Assembly (NCBI GenBank): GCA_001899855.1
Contig: MKWR01000017.1
Span: 1 to 64,000 of the forward strand
Origin: Lysobacterales bacterium 63-13
GTDB lineage: Bacteria; Pseudomonadota; Gammaproteobacteria; Xanthomonadales; Rhodanobacteraceae
Direction: 5' to 3'
Length of the DNA: 64,000 nucleotides
Notes under the pieces: generated by a model
Database searches by the model: none
What the model saw: only the letters and a program-made list of their open reading frames with translations
What the model was told of the DNA's origin: nothing
Part shown: positions 9,100 through 17,804 of the stretch, piece after piece
Numbering within the stretch: position 1 is the first letter of the stretch
How the letters are laid out: each line of letters starts with the position of its first letter
Translations under genes and position numbers: made by a program

Positions 9100-10359
9100 A
9101 TGCAAGGCAACCTGCTCTATGCGCAGTCCGGCGGCGTCACCGCCGTCATCAACGCCAGCGCCTGCGCGGTCATTGAAACCGCACGCAAACACAAGGTTCG
9201 CGTTTACGCGGCGCGCAACGGCATCATTGGCGCCCTGCGCGAAGAACTCATCGACACCTCGAAAGAGTCCGCCAGCGCGATCGCGGCATTGCGCCACACT
9301 CCCGGCGGCGCGTTTGGTTCATGCCGCTTCAAACTCAAGTCGATCGAGGAGAGTCGCCCGCAGTACGAGCGCCTGATCGAGGTCCTGCGTGCCCATGACA
9401 TCCGCTGGTTTCTCTACAACGGCGGCAACGATTCGGCGGACACCGCCAACAAGATATCGCAGATCGGCAAGGCGCTTGGCCATGATGTCAAGGTGATCGG
9501 TGTGCCGAAAACAGTCGACAACGATCTGGCCGTGACCGATTGCTGCCCCGGCTTTGGTTCGGTGGCCAAGTACACGGCGGTGTCGGTGCTCGAGGCGAGC
9601 CTGGATGTCGCCTCGATGGCCGAATCCTCGACCAAGGTCTTCGTCATGGAGGTCATGGGCCGGCATGCGGGATGGATCGCCGCTGCCGCCGGGCTTGCCG
9701 GAAAGACCGCCGATGACGCCCCGCACATCATCCTGTTCCCGGAAATCCCGTTCGACGAGGAAGCCTTCCTGGCCCGCGTCAAGGCCACGGTCGAGCGGGT
9801 TGGCTGGTGCACCGTGGTTGTCTCCGAAGGCGTGCGCAACAAGGACGGCAAGTTCCTCTCCGAAGTCGGCACGCGCGATGCCTTCGGCCACGCCCAGCTC
9901 GGCGGCGTCGCCCCGCTGCTGGCCGACCTGGTCAAGCAGAAACTCGGCTACAAATACCACTGGGCCCTGCCCGACTACCTGCAGCGCTCGGCCCGTCATA
10001 TCGCCTCGAAGACCGATGTCGAGCAGGCTTACGCGGTAGGCAAGGCAGGTGTCGAATACGCGCTCGCCGGAAGGAATGCCGTGATGCCGGTGATCGTGCG
10101 CACCTCCGATGCGCCGTATCGCTGGAAGATCGAGCCGGCGGCGTTGAGCAAGGTCGCCAACCACGAGAAGACCCTGCCAAAGAACTACATCCGCCGCGAT
10201 GGCTACGGCATCACCGAGGCCGCGCGCCGCTACCTGGAGCCGCTGATCCGCGGCGAGGATCCGCCACCATCGGGCAAGGATGGCCTGCCGAAGTACGTGC
10301 GCCTGAAAAACGTGGCGGTCAAGCAGAAGCTTGCCGCATACAACATAAATGACAAATAG
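9100..10359 (+). CDS. pfp: PPi-type 6-phosphofructokinase
   Basis: Phosphorylates fructose 6-phosphate to the 1,6-bisphosphate, probably with pyrophosphate and in a reversible way. The 419-aa protein has the PFK motifs YAQSGGVTAVINAS, GGNDSADT (108-115) and PKTVDNDL (136-143), and EVMGRHAGW. The Asp in GGND replaces the Gly of the GGDGS motif of ATP enzymes, which by family knowledge marks PPi use. A good ribosome binding site (aaggag) lies 8 bp before the ATG. The H+-pyrophosphatase gene hppA lies two genes downstream on the same strand, which agrees with PPi-based energy use. Confidence 0.9.
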   Translation: MQGNLLYAQSGGVTAVINASACAVIETARKHKVRVYAARNGIIGALREELIDTSKESASAIAALRHTPGGAFGSCRFKLKSIEESRPQYERLIEVLRAHDIRWFLYNGGNDSADTANKISQIGKALGHDVKVIGVPKTVDNDLAVTDCCPGFGSVAKYTAVSVLEASLDVASMAESSTKVFVMEVMGRHAGWIAAAAGLAGKTADDAPHIILFPEIPFDEEAFLARVKATVERVGWCTVVVSEGVRNKDGKFLSEVGTRDAFGHAQLGGVAPLLADLVKQKLGYKYHWALPDYLQRSARHIASKTDVEQAYAVGKAGVEYALAGRNAVMPVIVRTSDAPYRWKIEPAALSKVANHEKTLPKNYIRRDGYGITEAARRYLEPLIRGEDPPPSGKDGLPKYVRLKNVAVKQKLAAYNINDK

Positions 10360-10382
10360 CATTGTTCCTCGGTAGCCGCACA

Positions 10383-11798
10383 ATGCAGGGCACGCATGCG
10401 GGTGACAGCGACACCATGGCCGGGCCGATCGGAGTTTGGCTGCTGGTGTCGCTGGGGTTCTGCATTTCCCTGGCCTTGCTCTATCCCGGCCATTATCCGT
10501 TCGATTCCGCCTATCAATACTGGCAGGCACGCAGCGGCGAGTTTTCCAACATCACGCCGGTGCCCATGATCGGTGTCTGGTCATTGCTGCTGGCCGCCTT
10601 TGGAAATCCGGCCAGCCTGCTGTGCCTGAATCTCGGCATGTTCTGGGCCGGCATGGGCTGGTGCCTTGCTGCCAGGAAGCTCTCGTTCGGCTGGCTCCTG
10701 GTCGTGGTGCTGGCGGGCGGCCTGAGTCCGCTGGTACTCGTGCAGATGGCGCATCTCCTTTCCGATGCGCACATGACGGCCGTGCTCGTGCTGGCCATGG
10801 GATTGCTCGCAAGGCATCGCCCAGGCCGGTCACCTTCGGGCATCTGCATGGCCCTGGCCTTGATCGTCTACGCGGGTTGCATCCGGCAGAACTCCCTTGT
10901 CGCGGTGGTCCCGCTGGGTGCCACCGCGGCATGGATGATGTCGACGTTGGCCACCTCGCGATATCGCCTCGTGCTTGCCGGTGCCCTTGCAACCGCCTTG
11001 ATCGGCGTGGCGGCAAGCATTGCTTTCGATCGCGCCCTCGCCGACGAGCGCCGTTCCTTGTGGCCCATGCTGGCATTGTGGGATCTGGCCGCCGTGTCGG
11101 TGGCCACAGACCAGTTGCTGCTGCCGCACTTCACCCACGGTGCGGGACTGGACGTGCAGGAACTTCGCGACAGCGGGGCCTTCGATCCCTCCTCTGCGAC
11201 GCATTTGTTTGCCCGCTCGCGCTCCGGTATCGGCAGCGGATTCATACGCCCCTATGCCGCCGCGCAACAACGGCAGCTGGCCGCCGCCTGGTGGTCGGCG
11301 CTGCGCGAGCATCCGCGCGAATACCTTGCCCATCGATTGAGGACGACCCAACTGGTGTTCGGCAGGCACGATGGGGCGACTGCAGGGCTGGCCTATTACA
11401 CCGATCGCTCCAGCTACCGCGACAATCCGCCATTGCCGGAAATCCTCAATCCACGCGCCCATCAGGGGTTGCTCGATATGGCGGCGCGCCTGCGACCGAC
11501 CTGGATCTTCAGTGCATGGCCGTACCTGCTGGCCCATCTCGCCGTGCTGATCCTCGCCTGGCGAGGCCGTCAGGATCCACGGGCGGCGCTGGTTCTTGGC
11601 GTGACCTCCAGCGCGCTCGTATATGCCGCCAGCTTCATCATCCTTGCACCGAGCGCGGAGCTGCGCTTCGTGACCTGGCCGATTGTTTCCGCAACGCTGG
11701 CCATTGTGCTGTGGTTCGCGCCCATGCAGGCCCGGCACCCGGACGCGCAGTCGGGCGGCGCACCTCGATCAGTCCCGGCGCGGTCCGCCGCCGGTTGA
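10383..11798 (+). CDS. Polytopic membrane protein, GT-C glycosyltransferase-like
   Basis: A 471-aa protein with roughly ten hydrophobic segments (for example GVWLLVSLGFCISLALLY, WLLVVVLAGGLSPLVLV, LVLAGALATALIGVAAS, LVLGVTSSALVYAASFIIL). After the first membrane segment comes a polar loop with an acidic residue (YPFDSAYQYWQARSGEFSN), and a large soluble stretch lies in the middle; this resembles GT-C sugar transferases that use lipid-linked donors. No named family is recognised. It may start at the TTG at 10362, the ATG at 10383 or the ATG at 10416; none has a strong ribosome binding site. It follows pfp closely but has no obvious link to PPi metabolism. Confidence 0.65.
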   Translation: MQGTHAGDSDTMAGPIGVWLLVSLGFCISLALLYPGHYPFDSAYQYWQARSGEFSNITPVPMIGVWSLLLAAFGNPASLLCLNLGMFWAGMGWCLAARKLSFGWLLVVVLAGGLSPLVLVQMAHLLSDAHMTAVLVLAMGLLARHRPGRSPSGICMALALIVYAGCIRQNSLVAVVPLGATAAWMMSTLATSRYRLVLAGALATALIGVAASIAFDRALADERRSLWPMLALWDLAAVSVATDQLLLPHFTHGAGLDVQELRDSGAFDPSSATHLFARSRSGIGSGFIRPYAAAQQRQLAAAWWSALREHPREYLAHRLRTTQLVFGRHDGATAGLAYYTDRSSYRDNPPLPEILNPRAHQGLLDMAARLRPTWIFSAWPYLLAHLAVLILAWRGRQDPRAALVLGVTSSALVYAASFIILAPSAELRFVTWPIVSATLAIVLWFAPMQARHPDAQSGGAPRSVPARSAAG

Positions 11799-11939
11799 TC
11801 GGGCCGGCAAACGCGGCGGCCTCGATCCTCTCCTGTTCTCGCCCGCGCCCGAAGCATCGGCATGCAGCCAAATCCGCATCGCCACCGCGCCTGCGCCGGA
11901 TGCTGCAGCGCAAGGCTGTGATGCCCGCGCAGGCACGGC

Positions 11940-11945
11940 TATACT
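11940..11945 (+). promoter_or_regulatory. Candidate sigma-70 -10 box of hppA
   Basis: The hexamer tatact fits the -10 consensus well. The -35 partner is weak (around ctgtga, about 18 bp upstream). A start near 11950 would give an untranslated leader of about 125 nt containing the stem-loop at 11972-12003. Confidence 0.4.
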
Positions 11946-11971
11946 CGACCGGATAGGGATGCCTTGATCCC

Positions 11972-12003
11972 TGCCTCGTTCCGGCCATGACCGGAAGGAG
12001 GCA
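11972..12003 (+). promoter_or_regulatory. Stem-loop in the hppA leader
   Basis: tgcctcgttccgg (11972-11984) pairs with ccggaaggaggca (11991-12003) with one mismatch in 13 and the 6-nt loop ccatga. The stem buries a perfect Shine-Dalgarno-like aaggagg that lies right before an ATG (12003) in frame with hppA. A smaller hairpin (agggat/atccct, 11955-11972) lies just upstream and shares its last base. No U-tract follows, so it is not a plain terminator. It matches no riboswitch class that I know. Confidence 0.55.
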
Positions 12004-12077
12004 TGCGCATCACGAGCATCCATGGTGGGGTTTTCAGTGGTCCTTGTCCTTTGCTTGCCTGCTCCCTGGGAGGAATG

Positions 12078-14147
12078 ATGTTGCAGCAACATGGTTTACT
12101 GTTTTCATTGATTTGCGCGGGTGTCGCCCTTGTCTATGGCGCATGGTCGATCCGCTGGATCCTCTCCAAGCCGGCCGGCAACGAGCGCATGCAGGAGATC
12201 GCCGCGGCGATCCAGCTGGGTGCGCGGGCCTACCTCAACCGCCAGTACATGACGATTTCGGTTGTCGGCGTGGTCCTCTTCCTTGCGATCGGGCTTGCCC
12301 TCAACTGGCTGACGGCGATCGGCTTCGCCATCGGCGCCATCCTCTCCGGCCTCGCCGGCTATATCGGCATGAACGTCTCGGTCCGAGCCAACGTGCGCAC
12401 CGCCGAAGCGGCACGCAGCGGCATCGCCGCAGCTCTGGCAGTTGCTTTTCGCGGCGGCGCGATCACCGGAATGCTCGTGGTCGGCCTTGGCCTGCTGGGC
12501 GTCGCCGGCTATTTCGTCCTGCTGGCGAAACTGGGCTACGCCTCCGACCAGGCCTTGCACGCGCTGATCGGCCTGGCCTTCGGATCATCGCTGATCTCGA
12601 TCTTCGCCCGCCTCGGCGGCGGCATCTTCACCAAGGGTGCGGACGTCGGCGCGGATCTGGTCGGCAAGGTTGAAGCCGGCATCCCGGAGGACGATCCGCG
12701 CAACCCGGCGGTGATCGCCGACAACGTCGGTGACAACGTCGGCGACTGCGCCGGCATGGCCGCCGACCTGTTCGAGACCTACGCAGTGACCCTGATCGCG
12801 ACCATGCTGCTCGGCGGCGTCATGTTTGCCGGCAACCCGAATGCCGTGCTGTATCCGATCGTGCTTGGCGGCGTTTCCATCCTTGCCTCGATCATCGGCA
12901 CGTTCTTCGTCAGGACCAGCGAAGGCGGCAAGATCATGAATGCCCTGTACAAGGGAGTCATCGTCTCGGCCGTGCTCTCGGCGATTGCCTTCTGGTTCGT
13001 CACCCACGAACTCTTTCCGACCGGCCTCGATGTCGGCAACGGCGTCAGCATTTCCTCGAACAGCATCTTCTACTGCTCGCTGGTTGGCCTGATCCTGACC
13101 GGTGCCATGGTCGTCATCACCGAGTACTACACGGCCACCGAATATGGCCCGGTTCGCCATATCGCCAAGGCATCGACCACCGGACATGCAACCAACATCA
13201 TTGCCGGCATCGGAATTTCGATGAAGTCGACGGCATGGCCGGTGCTTTCCGTGTGCGTGGCCATCTGGGCTGCCTACTTCTTTGGCGGCCTGTACGGCAT
13301 TGCCGTCGCCGCCACGGCAATGCTGTCGATGACCGGCATGATCGTCGCCCTCGATGCCTACGGCCCGATCACCGACAACGCCGGCGGCATCGCCGAGATG
13401 GCCGAGCTGCCAAGCGAAGTGCGCGCCGTGACGGATCCGCTGGATGCGGTCGGCAACACGACCAAGGCCGTGACCAAGGGCTACGCGATCGGTTCGGCCG
13501 GCCTCGCCGCGCTGGTGCTGTTTGCCGACTACACGCACAAGCTCGCCGTGGAACACCCCGACAACATCTACACCTTCGACATCTCCAACCACTACGTGAT
13601 CATCGGCCTGCTCATCGGCGGCCTGATTCCGTACCTGTTTGGCGCCATGGCGATGGAGGCGGTCGGTCGCGCGGCAGGCAGCGTGGTCGAGGAAGTGCGC
13701 CGCCAGTTCCGCGAGATCAAGGGCATCATGGAAGGCACGACCAAGCCCGACTATTCGCGTGCGGTCGACCTGCTGACCAAATCGGCAATCAAGGAAATGA
13801 TGGTTCCGTCCCTGCTGCCCGTGCTCGTGCCCGTGATTGTCGGTTTCGGCATCGGCTGGATTGCCGGTCCGATGGCCGGTGCCCAGGCCTTGGGCGGCGT
13901 GCTCATCGGCACCATCGTCACCGGCCTGTTCGTGGCGATCTCGATGACCACCGGCGGCGGTGCCTGGGACAATGCCAAGAAGTACATCGAGGATGGCAAC
14001 TTCGGCGGCAAGGGTTCCGAAGCACACAAGGCCGCCGTCACCGGCGACACCGTCGGCGACCCGTACAAGGACACCGCCGGCCCCGCCGTCAACCCGCTGA
14101 TCAAGATCATCAACATCGTCGCCCTGTTGCTGGTGCCGCTGCTCTGA
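12078..14147 (+). CDS. hppA: K+-independent proton-translocating pyrophosphatase
   Basis: Integral inner-membrane pump that couples hydrolysis of pyrophosphate to proton export. The 689-aa protein has about 16 hydrophobic segments. The PPi/Mg site is seen in [20 protein letters not shown] and [20 protein letters not shown], and again near the C-terminus in [20 protein letters not shown]. The [10 protein letters not shown] segment carries Lys where K+-dependent enzymes have Ala, which indicates the K+-independent type. The start was set at 12078 because gggagg lies just upstream; an in-frame ATG at 12003 would add 25 non-conserved residues. A strong terminator follows. Confidence 0.95.
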   Translation: MLQQHGLLFSLICAGVALVYGAWSIRWILSKPAGNERMQEIAAAIQLGARAYLNRQYMTISVVGVVLFLAIGLALNWLTAIGFAIGAILSGLAGYIGMNVSVRANVRTAEAARSGIAAALAVAFRGGAITGMLVVGLGLLGVAGYFVLLAKLGYASDQALHALIGLAFGSSLISIFARLGGGIFTKGADVGADLVGKVEAGIPEDDPRNPAVIADNVGDNVGDCAGMAADLFETYAVTLIATMLLGGVMFAGNPNAVLYPIVLGGVSILASIIGTFFVRTSEGGKIMNALYKGVIVSAVLSAIAFWFVTHELFPTGLDVGNGVSISSNSIFYCSLVGLILTGAMVVITEYYTATEYGPVRHIAKASTTGHATNIIAGIGISMKSTAWPVLSVCVAIWAAYFFGGLYGIAVAATAMLSMTGMIVALDAYGPITDNAGGIAEMAELPSEVRAVTDPLDAVGNTTKAVTKGYAIGSAGLAALVLFADYTHKLAVEHPDNIYTFDISNHYVIIGLLIGGLIPYLFGAMAMEAVGRAAGSVVEEVRRQFREIKGIMEGTTKPDYSRAVDLLTKSAIKEMMVPSLLPVLVPVIVGFGIGWIAGPMAGAQALGGVLIGTIVTGLFVAISMTTGGGAWDNAKKYIEDGNFGGKGSEAHKAAVTGDTVGDPYKDTAGPAVNPLIKIINIVALLLVPLL

Positions 14148-14177
14148 TGTGCTGATTGCACGGCTACACCCGCACAA

Positions 14178-14207
14178 GAAAAACCCCCGGATTCCGGGGG
14201 TTTTTTC
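14178..14207 (+). terminator. Rho-independent terminator after hppA
   Basis: The inverted repeat acccccgg-att-ccgggggt is followed by a run of T (ttttttct), 30 bp after the hppA stop codon. It has an A-run on the left, so it could also stop transcription from the opposite strand. Confidence 0.9.
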
Positions 14208-14354
14208 TGAACGCAGGTACCACCCGGGAAACCCGTACCGGTCGTCCCGGCTTGCTCAGGAAGGGCCTTCAGGCCCGATGCTCTTCACCGCGTTGCGACA
14301 AGTGCATCGTGGCTGACTCCGCTTGCCGCGAAATCACGATGCATCACGGGCAAA

Positions 14355-15197
14355 TCAGGATTTCCGCGAAACCAGCCCGCGCAACTTGCCCATCGCATCA
14401 CCGAGGCGATTGAAGCGCGCACCCAGCCCGTATTCGCGCTTGAGCATGGCGATGTCTTCCTGTTGACGCGAGGCGATCTGCGACTCCCAGCGCCGCTTGA
14501 CCTCATCGTGATGGACGCGGGCGCGCAATTGGCTGCGGTAATCCTCGGGCAGCACTTCGCGCAACAGTTCGGTCGGCTCGCGCATCAGATAGCGACCGAT
14601 CTGGTCATACAGTGCCTCGCTGACCTGATCCGACGCAACCGTCTTCACCGCCGTGGCGAAGTCGTCGAAATTCGTGAAGCTCATGCGCAACTGGCCAGTC
14701 GCGGCATCGGCGCTGAACACGGCGGTCAGCGGCACGCGGCCCTTCGCCTTGAAGGTTGCCCCGACGATTTCACCAGACGCATCCTTGCTCGCCGCCAAAG
14801 GCGCACCCAGGCGATGGCGCTGGAACAGCGCCGAAACGGCTCGCACGCGCGCCGAGCCCTCGACCTGCACGTTCGGGCATTCCGAACTCGCCACGGTGGC
14901 AAAGAATGCCAGGGTGATTTCCCTGGAAGACGGCTGGCGCGCCTCGCGAACGTCGTATTCGTGCTCGACATAGGCCACGACATCACCGTAGCCGGCCAGC
15001 GCATGGCGGATGGCGATCTTCGGTTGCAGTTGCTTGAGCTTGGTCACCAGTTCGGTGAGATAGGCGAACAGCTTGCCCATGGCCGGCTCCAGCGCCGTGC
15101 GATACGCCGTCTCGCGCGCAGCCTTCAGCGCAGCCGCGTCGTCGTCGTTCGACTTGCGCCGTTGCGCTTCACTTTCAAGTTCGTCCAGCAATCCCAC
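14355..15197 (-). CDS. Conserved-looking cytoplasmic protein, function unknown
   Basis: A 280-aa protein that I cannot assign. It begins MGLLDELESEAQRRKSNDDD and has a charged, mostly helical character, with coiled-coil-like stretches at both ends (about 1-60 and about 225-265, DEVKRRWESQIASRQQEDIAMLKREYG). The middle part (SREITLAFFATVASSECPNVQVEGSARV) looks like a beta-rich domain. It has no signal peptide or membrane segment. It stands alone between the hppA terminator and the divergent epimerase gene. The codon use and regular start make it a real gene; homologues would be expected mainly in related bacteria. Confidence 0.7.
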   Translation of the reverse strand: MGLLDELESEAQRRKSNDDDAAALKAARETAYRTALEPAMGKLFAYLTELVTKLKQLQPKIAIRHALAGYGDVVAYVEHEYDVREARQPSSREITLAFFATVASSECPNVQVEGSARVRAVSALFQRHRLGAPLAASKDASGEIVGATFKAKGRVPLTAVFSADAATGQLRMSFTNFDDFATAVKTVASDQVSEALYDQIGRYLMREPTELLREVLPEDYRSQLRARVHHDEVKRRWESQIASRQQEDIAMLKREYGLGARFNRLGDAMGKLRGLVSRKS

Positions 15198-15445
15198 GAT
15201 CTGCCCCCTGCCGATGGCGTACAGCCTGCTGCGGAATCATCGCCCGTGACCATGTGGTGCAAGGTGTCCGCCTGCCGCATCCGCCCGTGGACGATAGCCC
15301 CGACCCATCAGCGAAGCAAGATTCAAGGCCGTACAGCCGCATGCCGCCCATGCGGGCGTTGCCCACCCACTGCGCCCGGATTCCCGGAATACTGAGGCCA
15401 GCCCCGATACAATCCCCGGTTCCCATACCGCCACGAACTCCGTCC

Positions 15446-16381
15446 ATGCACGCAGCGGCCGAATCAGTACTTGTCCTTGGCTCGGCCGGCTTCATCGGTT
15501 CCGCCCTGTGCACGCACCTGGCAAGGCAGGGCCATCATGTCCACGCACTCGGGCGCTCGCAGGCCGATGGCAACCAGGCCGGCATCACCCACATGCGCGG
15601 CTCGATCGAGGATCGCCACCTGCTTCGCGATGCGCTGGGCAAGTGCAATCGGGTTGTCTATGCCGCGTCGATGACGACGCCCGGCGTTTCGGCGCGGGAT
15701 CCCTCGCTGGAGGTGCTCGGCAACCTGCTGCCGCTGACGCGCCTGCTCGAATGCGCTGCCGAATTTCCCGGGCGCCGCATCGTCTACCTGTCCTCGGGCG
15801 GCGCCATCTACGGTGACGAGGCGGCCAATGCCGTCGAATCCAGGCCGCTTCGCCCGCGCTCCTACTATGGCGCCGGCAAGGCTGCCGCCGAGGCTTTCCT
15901 GCACGCCTGCGTGGCAACGGGTGACTGCTCGGCGGTCATCCTGCGACCGAGCAATCTCTATGGCCCGGGTCAGCGTGTGACCAAGGGATTCGCCATCGTG
16001 CCGACCATGTTCGACCGCGCCAGCGACGGCAAGGCATTCCAGATCTGGGGCGATGGCTCGACCGTTCGTGACTATTGCTATATCGATGACCTTGTCGAAG
16101 CGGTGACTGCCGCGTTGTTCTCACCACTGCAGCGCCAAGTCAATGTGTACAATGTCTCCAGTGGCCAGACGGCATCCATCCTCGAACTGATCGATGCCTG
16201 CCAGATCGCCAGCGGTCGCAGCATAAACGTGGAATTCAAACCGGCGCGTGGCGTCGACGTGGCCTGTGTTTCACCTTCTCATCAGCTGATCGCAGATGAG
16301 CTGGGCTGGACGGCACACGTCGACCTCGCCAGCGGATTGCGAAGAACCTGGGCCTGGCACCAATCATCAACGCTTGCCTGA
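15446..16381 (+). CDS. NAD-dependent epimerase/dehydratase, nucleotide-sugar type
   Basis: A 311-aa extended SDR that probably modifies a nucleotide sugar for surface glycan synthesis. The Rossmann motif GSAGFIGS lies at about 12-19, the catalytic Ser-Ser near 116-117 (YLSSGG), and Y141..K145 in SYYGAGKAAAEAF. RPSNLYGPGQ and DGSTVRDYCYIDDLVEA are the usual substrate-side segments of the UDP-glucose 4-epimerase/dTDP-sugar group. The ATG at 15446 is internal to the longer track ORF and gives the normal N-terminus. It leads a cluster with the GT2 and GtrA genes (23 bp gap). Confidence 0.88.
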   Translation: MHAAAESVLVLGSAGFIGSALCTHLARQGHHVHALGRSQADGNQAGITHMRGSIEDRHLLRDALGKCNRVVYAASMTTPGVSARDPSLEVLGNLLPLTRLLECAAEFPGRRIVYLSSGGAIYGDEAANAVESRPLRPRSYYGAGKAAAEAFLHACVATGDCSAVILRPSNLYGPGQRVTKGFAIVPTMFDRASDGKAFQIWGDGSTVRDYCYIDDLVEAVTAALFSPLQRQVNVYNVSSGQTASILELIDACQIASGRSINVEFKPARGVDVACVSPSHQLIADELGWTAHVDLASGLRRTWAWHQSSTLA

Positions 16382-16404
16382 ACCACCCATCGAGACCTGG
16401 CCAA

Positions 16405-17379
16405 ATGTTTCATCCAAGCATGCCCCCTGAAATCGACGTCACCGTGGTCGTGCCCGTGTTCGGCGGCAGCGACGCCCTGGCGGAACTGCATCAGCGCCTT
16501 GCCGCCAGCATGGCGAAAGCCGGATTGTCCTGGGAGTTGATCCTCGTCGATGATCGCGGACGCCCGCAATCCTGGCCGGCAATCCGTGCACTGGCGAACA
16601 ACTCCAAGGAAGTGACCGGACTGCGCCTGAGCCGCAATTTCGGCCAGCACGCCGCGACCATCTGCGGCATCGAGCACGCACGGGGGCGCTGGATCATCAC
16701 CATGGATGATGATCTGGAGCATCCGCCCGAAGCCATCGCCTCGATGCTCGAAGCCGGCAGCGAGGAAACGCCCCTGGTCTACGGGCTGTTCCCGCGCCGC
16801 ACCCATTCCGGCGCGCGCAACCTCAGTTCGGAACTGATGCGCTGGACGCTCAAGCGCGCGTTTCCCGAACTCAATGAACACTACTCGTCGTTCCGCGCCA
16901 TCCATGCACCGCTGGCCCGCCAATTGACCGGATTCCGCCTCGCCCGACCCTACATCGACGGCATGCTGTCGTGGATGACCTCGTCGGCGAAGACTGTCGA
17001 AGTCACCCACGGCGAACGCGAATACGGCGAGAGCGCCTACACCTGGCGCAAGCTGATCTCGCATGCGCTCAACATCTTCGTGACGTTCTCGCATCTGCCG
17101 CTGCGCATCGCCAGCTACGGCGGTGCGGCAATCGCGGCAATCAGCTTCCTCTACATGATGTACGTGGTGTACGGCTATTTCAGCGGCCAAATCACCAACC
17201 CCGGCTACACCTCGCTGATGTCGGTCATCCTCTTCGCCTGCGGCATCCAGTTGCTGATCCTCGGCATCATTGGCGAGTATCTTGGGCGACTGATGGGCGC
17301 AACCTATCGCAAGCCGGTTTATCTGGTGGAAACAAGACTGAGCTCCCGCGCGCAGCCCGGTTCGGATGAAACCTTGTGA
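16405..17379 (+). CDS. GT2 polyprenyl-phosphate glycosyltransferase (GtrB-like)
   Basis: A 324-aa inner-membrane enzyme that probably transfers a sugar from a nucleotide donor to undecaprenyl phosphate. The N-terminal GT-A domain shows VTVVVPVFGGSDAL, ELILVDDRG, LSRNFGQHAA and the metal-binding MDDDLEHPPE. Two C-terminal membrane helices follow (IASYGGAAIAAISFLYMMYVVYG and SLMSVILFACGIQLLILGIIGEYLGR), the standard GtrB/ArnC plan. It overlaps the gtrA-like gene by 4 bp (GTGA), so the pair is translationally coupled. Confidence 0.92.
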   Translation: MFHPSMPPEIDVTVVVPVFGGSDALAELHQRLAASMAKAGLSWELILVDDRGRPQSWPAIRALANNSKEVTGLRLSRNFGQHAATICGIEHARGRWIITMDDDLEHPPEAIASMLEAGSEETPLVYGLFPRRTHSGARNLSSELMRWTLKRAFPELNEHYSSFRAIHAPLARQLTGFRLARPYIDGMLSWMTSSAKTVEVTHGEREYGESAYTWRKLISHALNIFVTFSHLPLRIASYGGAAIAAISFLYMMYVVYGYFSGQITNPGYTSLMSVILFACGIQLLILGIIGEYLGRLMGATYRKPVYLVETRLSSRAQPGSDETL

Positions 17380-17804
17380 ACCCGGAGCCTGCTTCACGCA
17401 ATGACGTGGCACCGGTTGAGCACGTGCAGCGGCATCGGAAAATGGCGGGAGAATTCCTGCGCTTCCTGATCATGGGCGGCACCAACACGATTGTTGCCTA
17501 CGCGATCTACCTGCTGCTGCTGCAATGGATGCGTTACGAAATCGCCTACTCGATCGGCTACGCCGTCGGCATCGTCCTGGCCTATGCCCTGAGTGCCGCG
17601 TTCGTGTTTCGCCAACCCATGCGCAGGCGCTCGGCGATACGATTTCCGCTGGTCTACCTGGCCCAGTTCCTGATCAGCCTGGGACTGCTTCGCCTCGCCG
17701 TCGAGGTCATCCACATCCCGCAATGGCTGGCATTCGCCTTCGTTGTCATCTTGACCATCCCGGTGACGTTCCTGCTTTCACGCTGGGTTCTGCGCTCCGG
17801 CTGA
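17376..17804 (+). CDS. GtrA-family membrane protein (putative lipid-linked sugar flippase)
   Basis: A 142-aa protein with four hydrophobic helices and the GtrA pattern FLRFLIMGGTNTIVAYAIYLLLL near residues 28-50 and AYALSAAFVFR. GtrA proteins are thought to flip undecaprenyl-linked glucose across the inner membrane for O-antigen or lipid A decoration. The start is a GTG overlapping the stop of the GT2 gene. The last 27 bp overlap the 3' end of the convergent methyltransferase gene. Confidence 0.9.
   Translation: MNPEPASRNDVAPVEHVQRHRKMAGEFLRFLIMGGTNTIVAYAIYLLLLQWMRYEIAYSIGYAVGIVLAYALSAAFVFRQPMRRRSAIRFPLVYLAQFLISLGLLRLAVEVIHIPQWLAFAFVVILTIPVTFLLSRWVLRSG

Noticed and set aside
11946-12074. Fluoride or other known riboswitch upstream of hppA
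   Set aside because: I looked for the conserved crcB-type, c-di-GMP and mini-ykkC core sequences and found none; only the stem-loops are supported.
11987-12673. 228-codon plus ORF overlapping hppA
   Set aside because: Out-of-frame shadow of the hppA N-terminal region, rich in Arg/Pro/His with no membrane segments.
12585-14177. 530-codon minus-strand ORF
   Set aside because: Antisense to hppA, His/Asp/Gly-rich nonsense translation.
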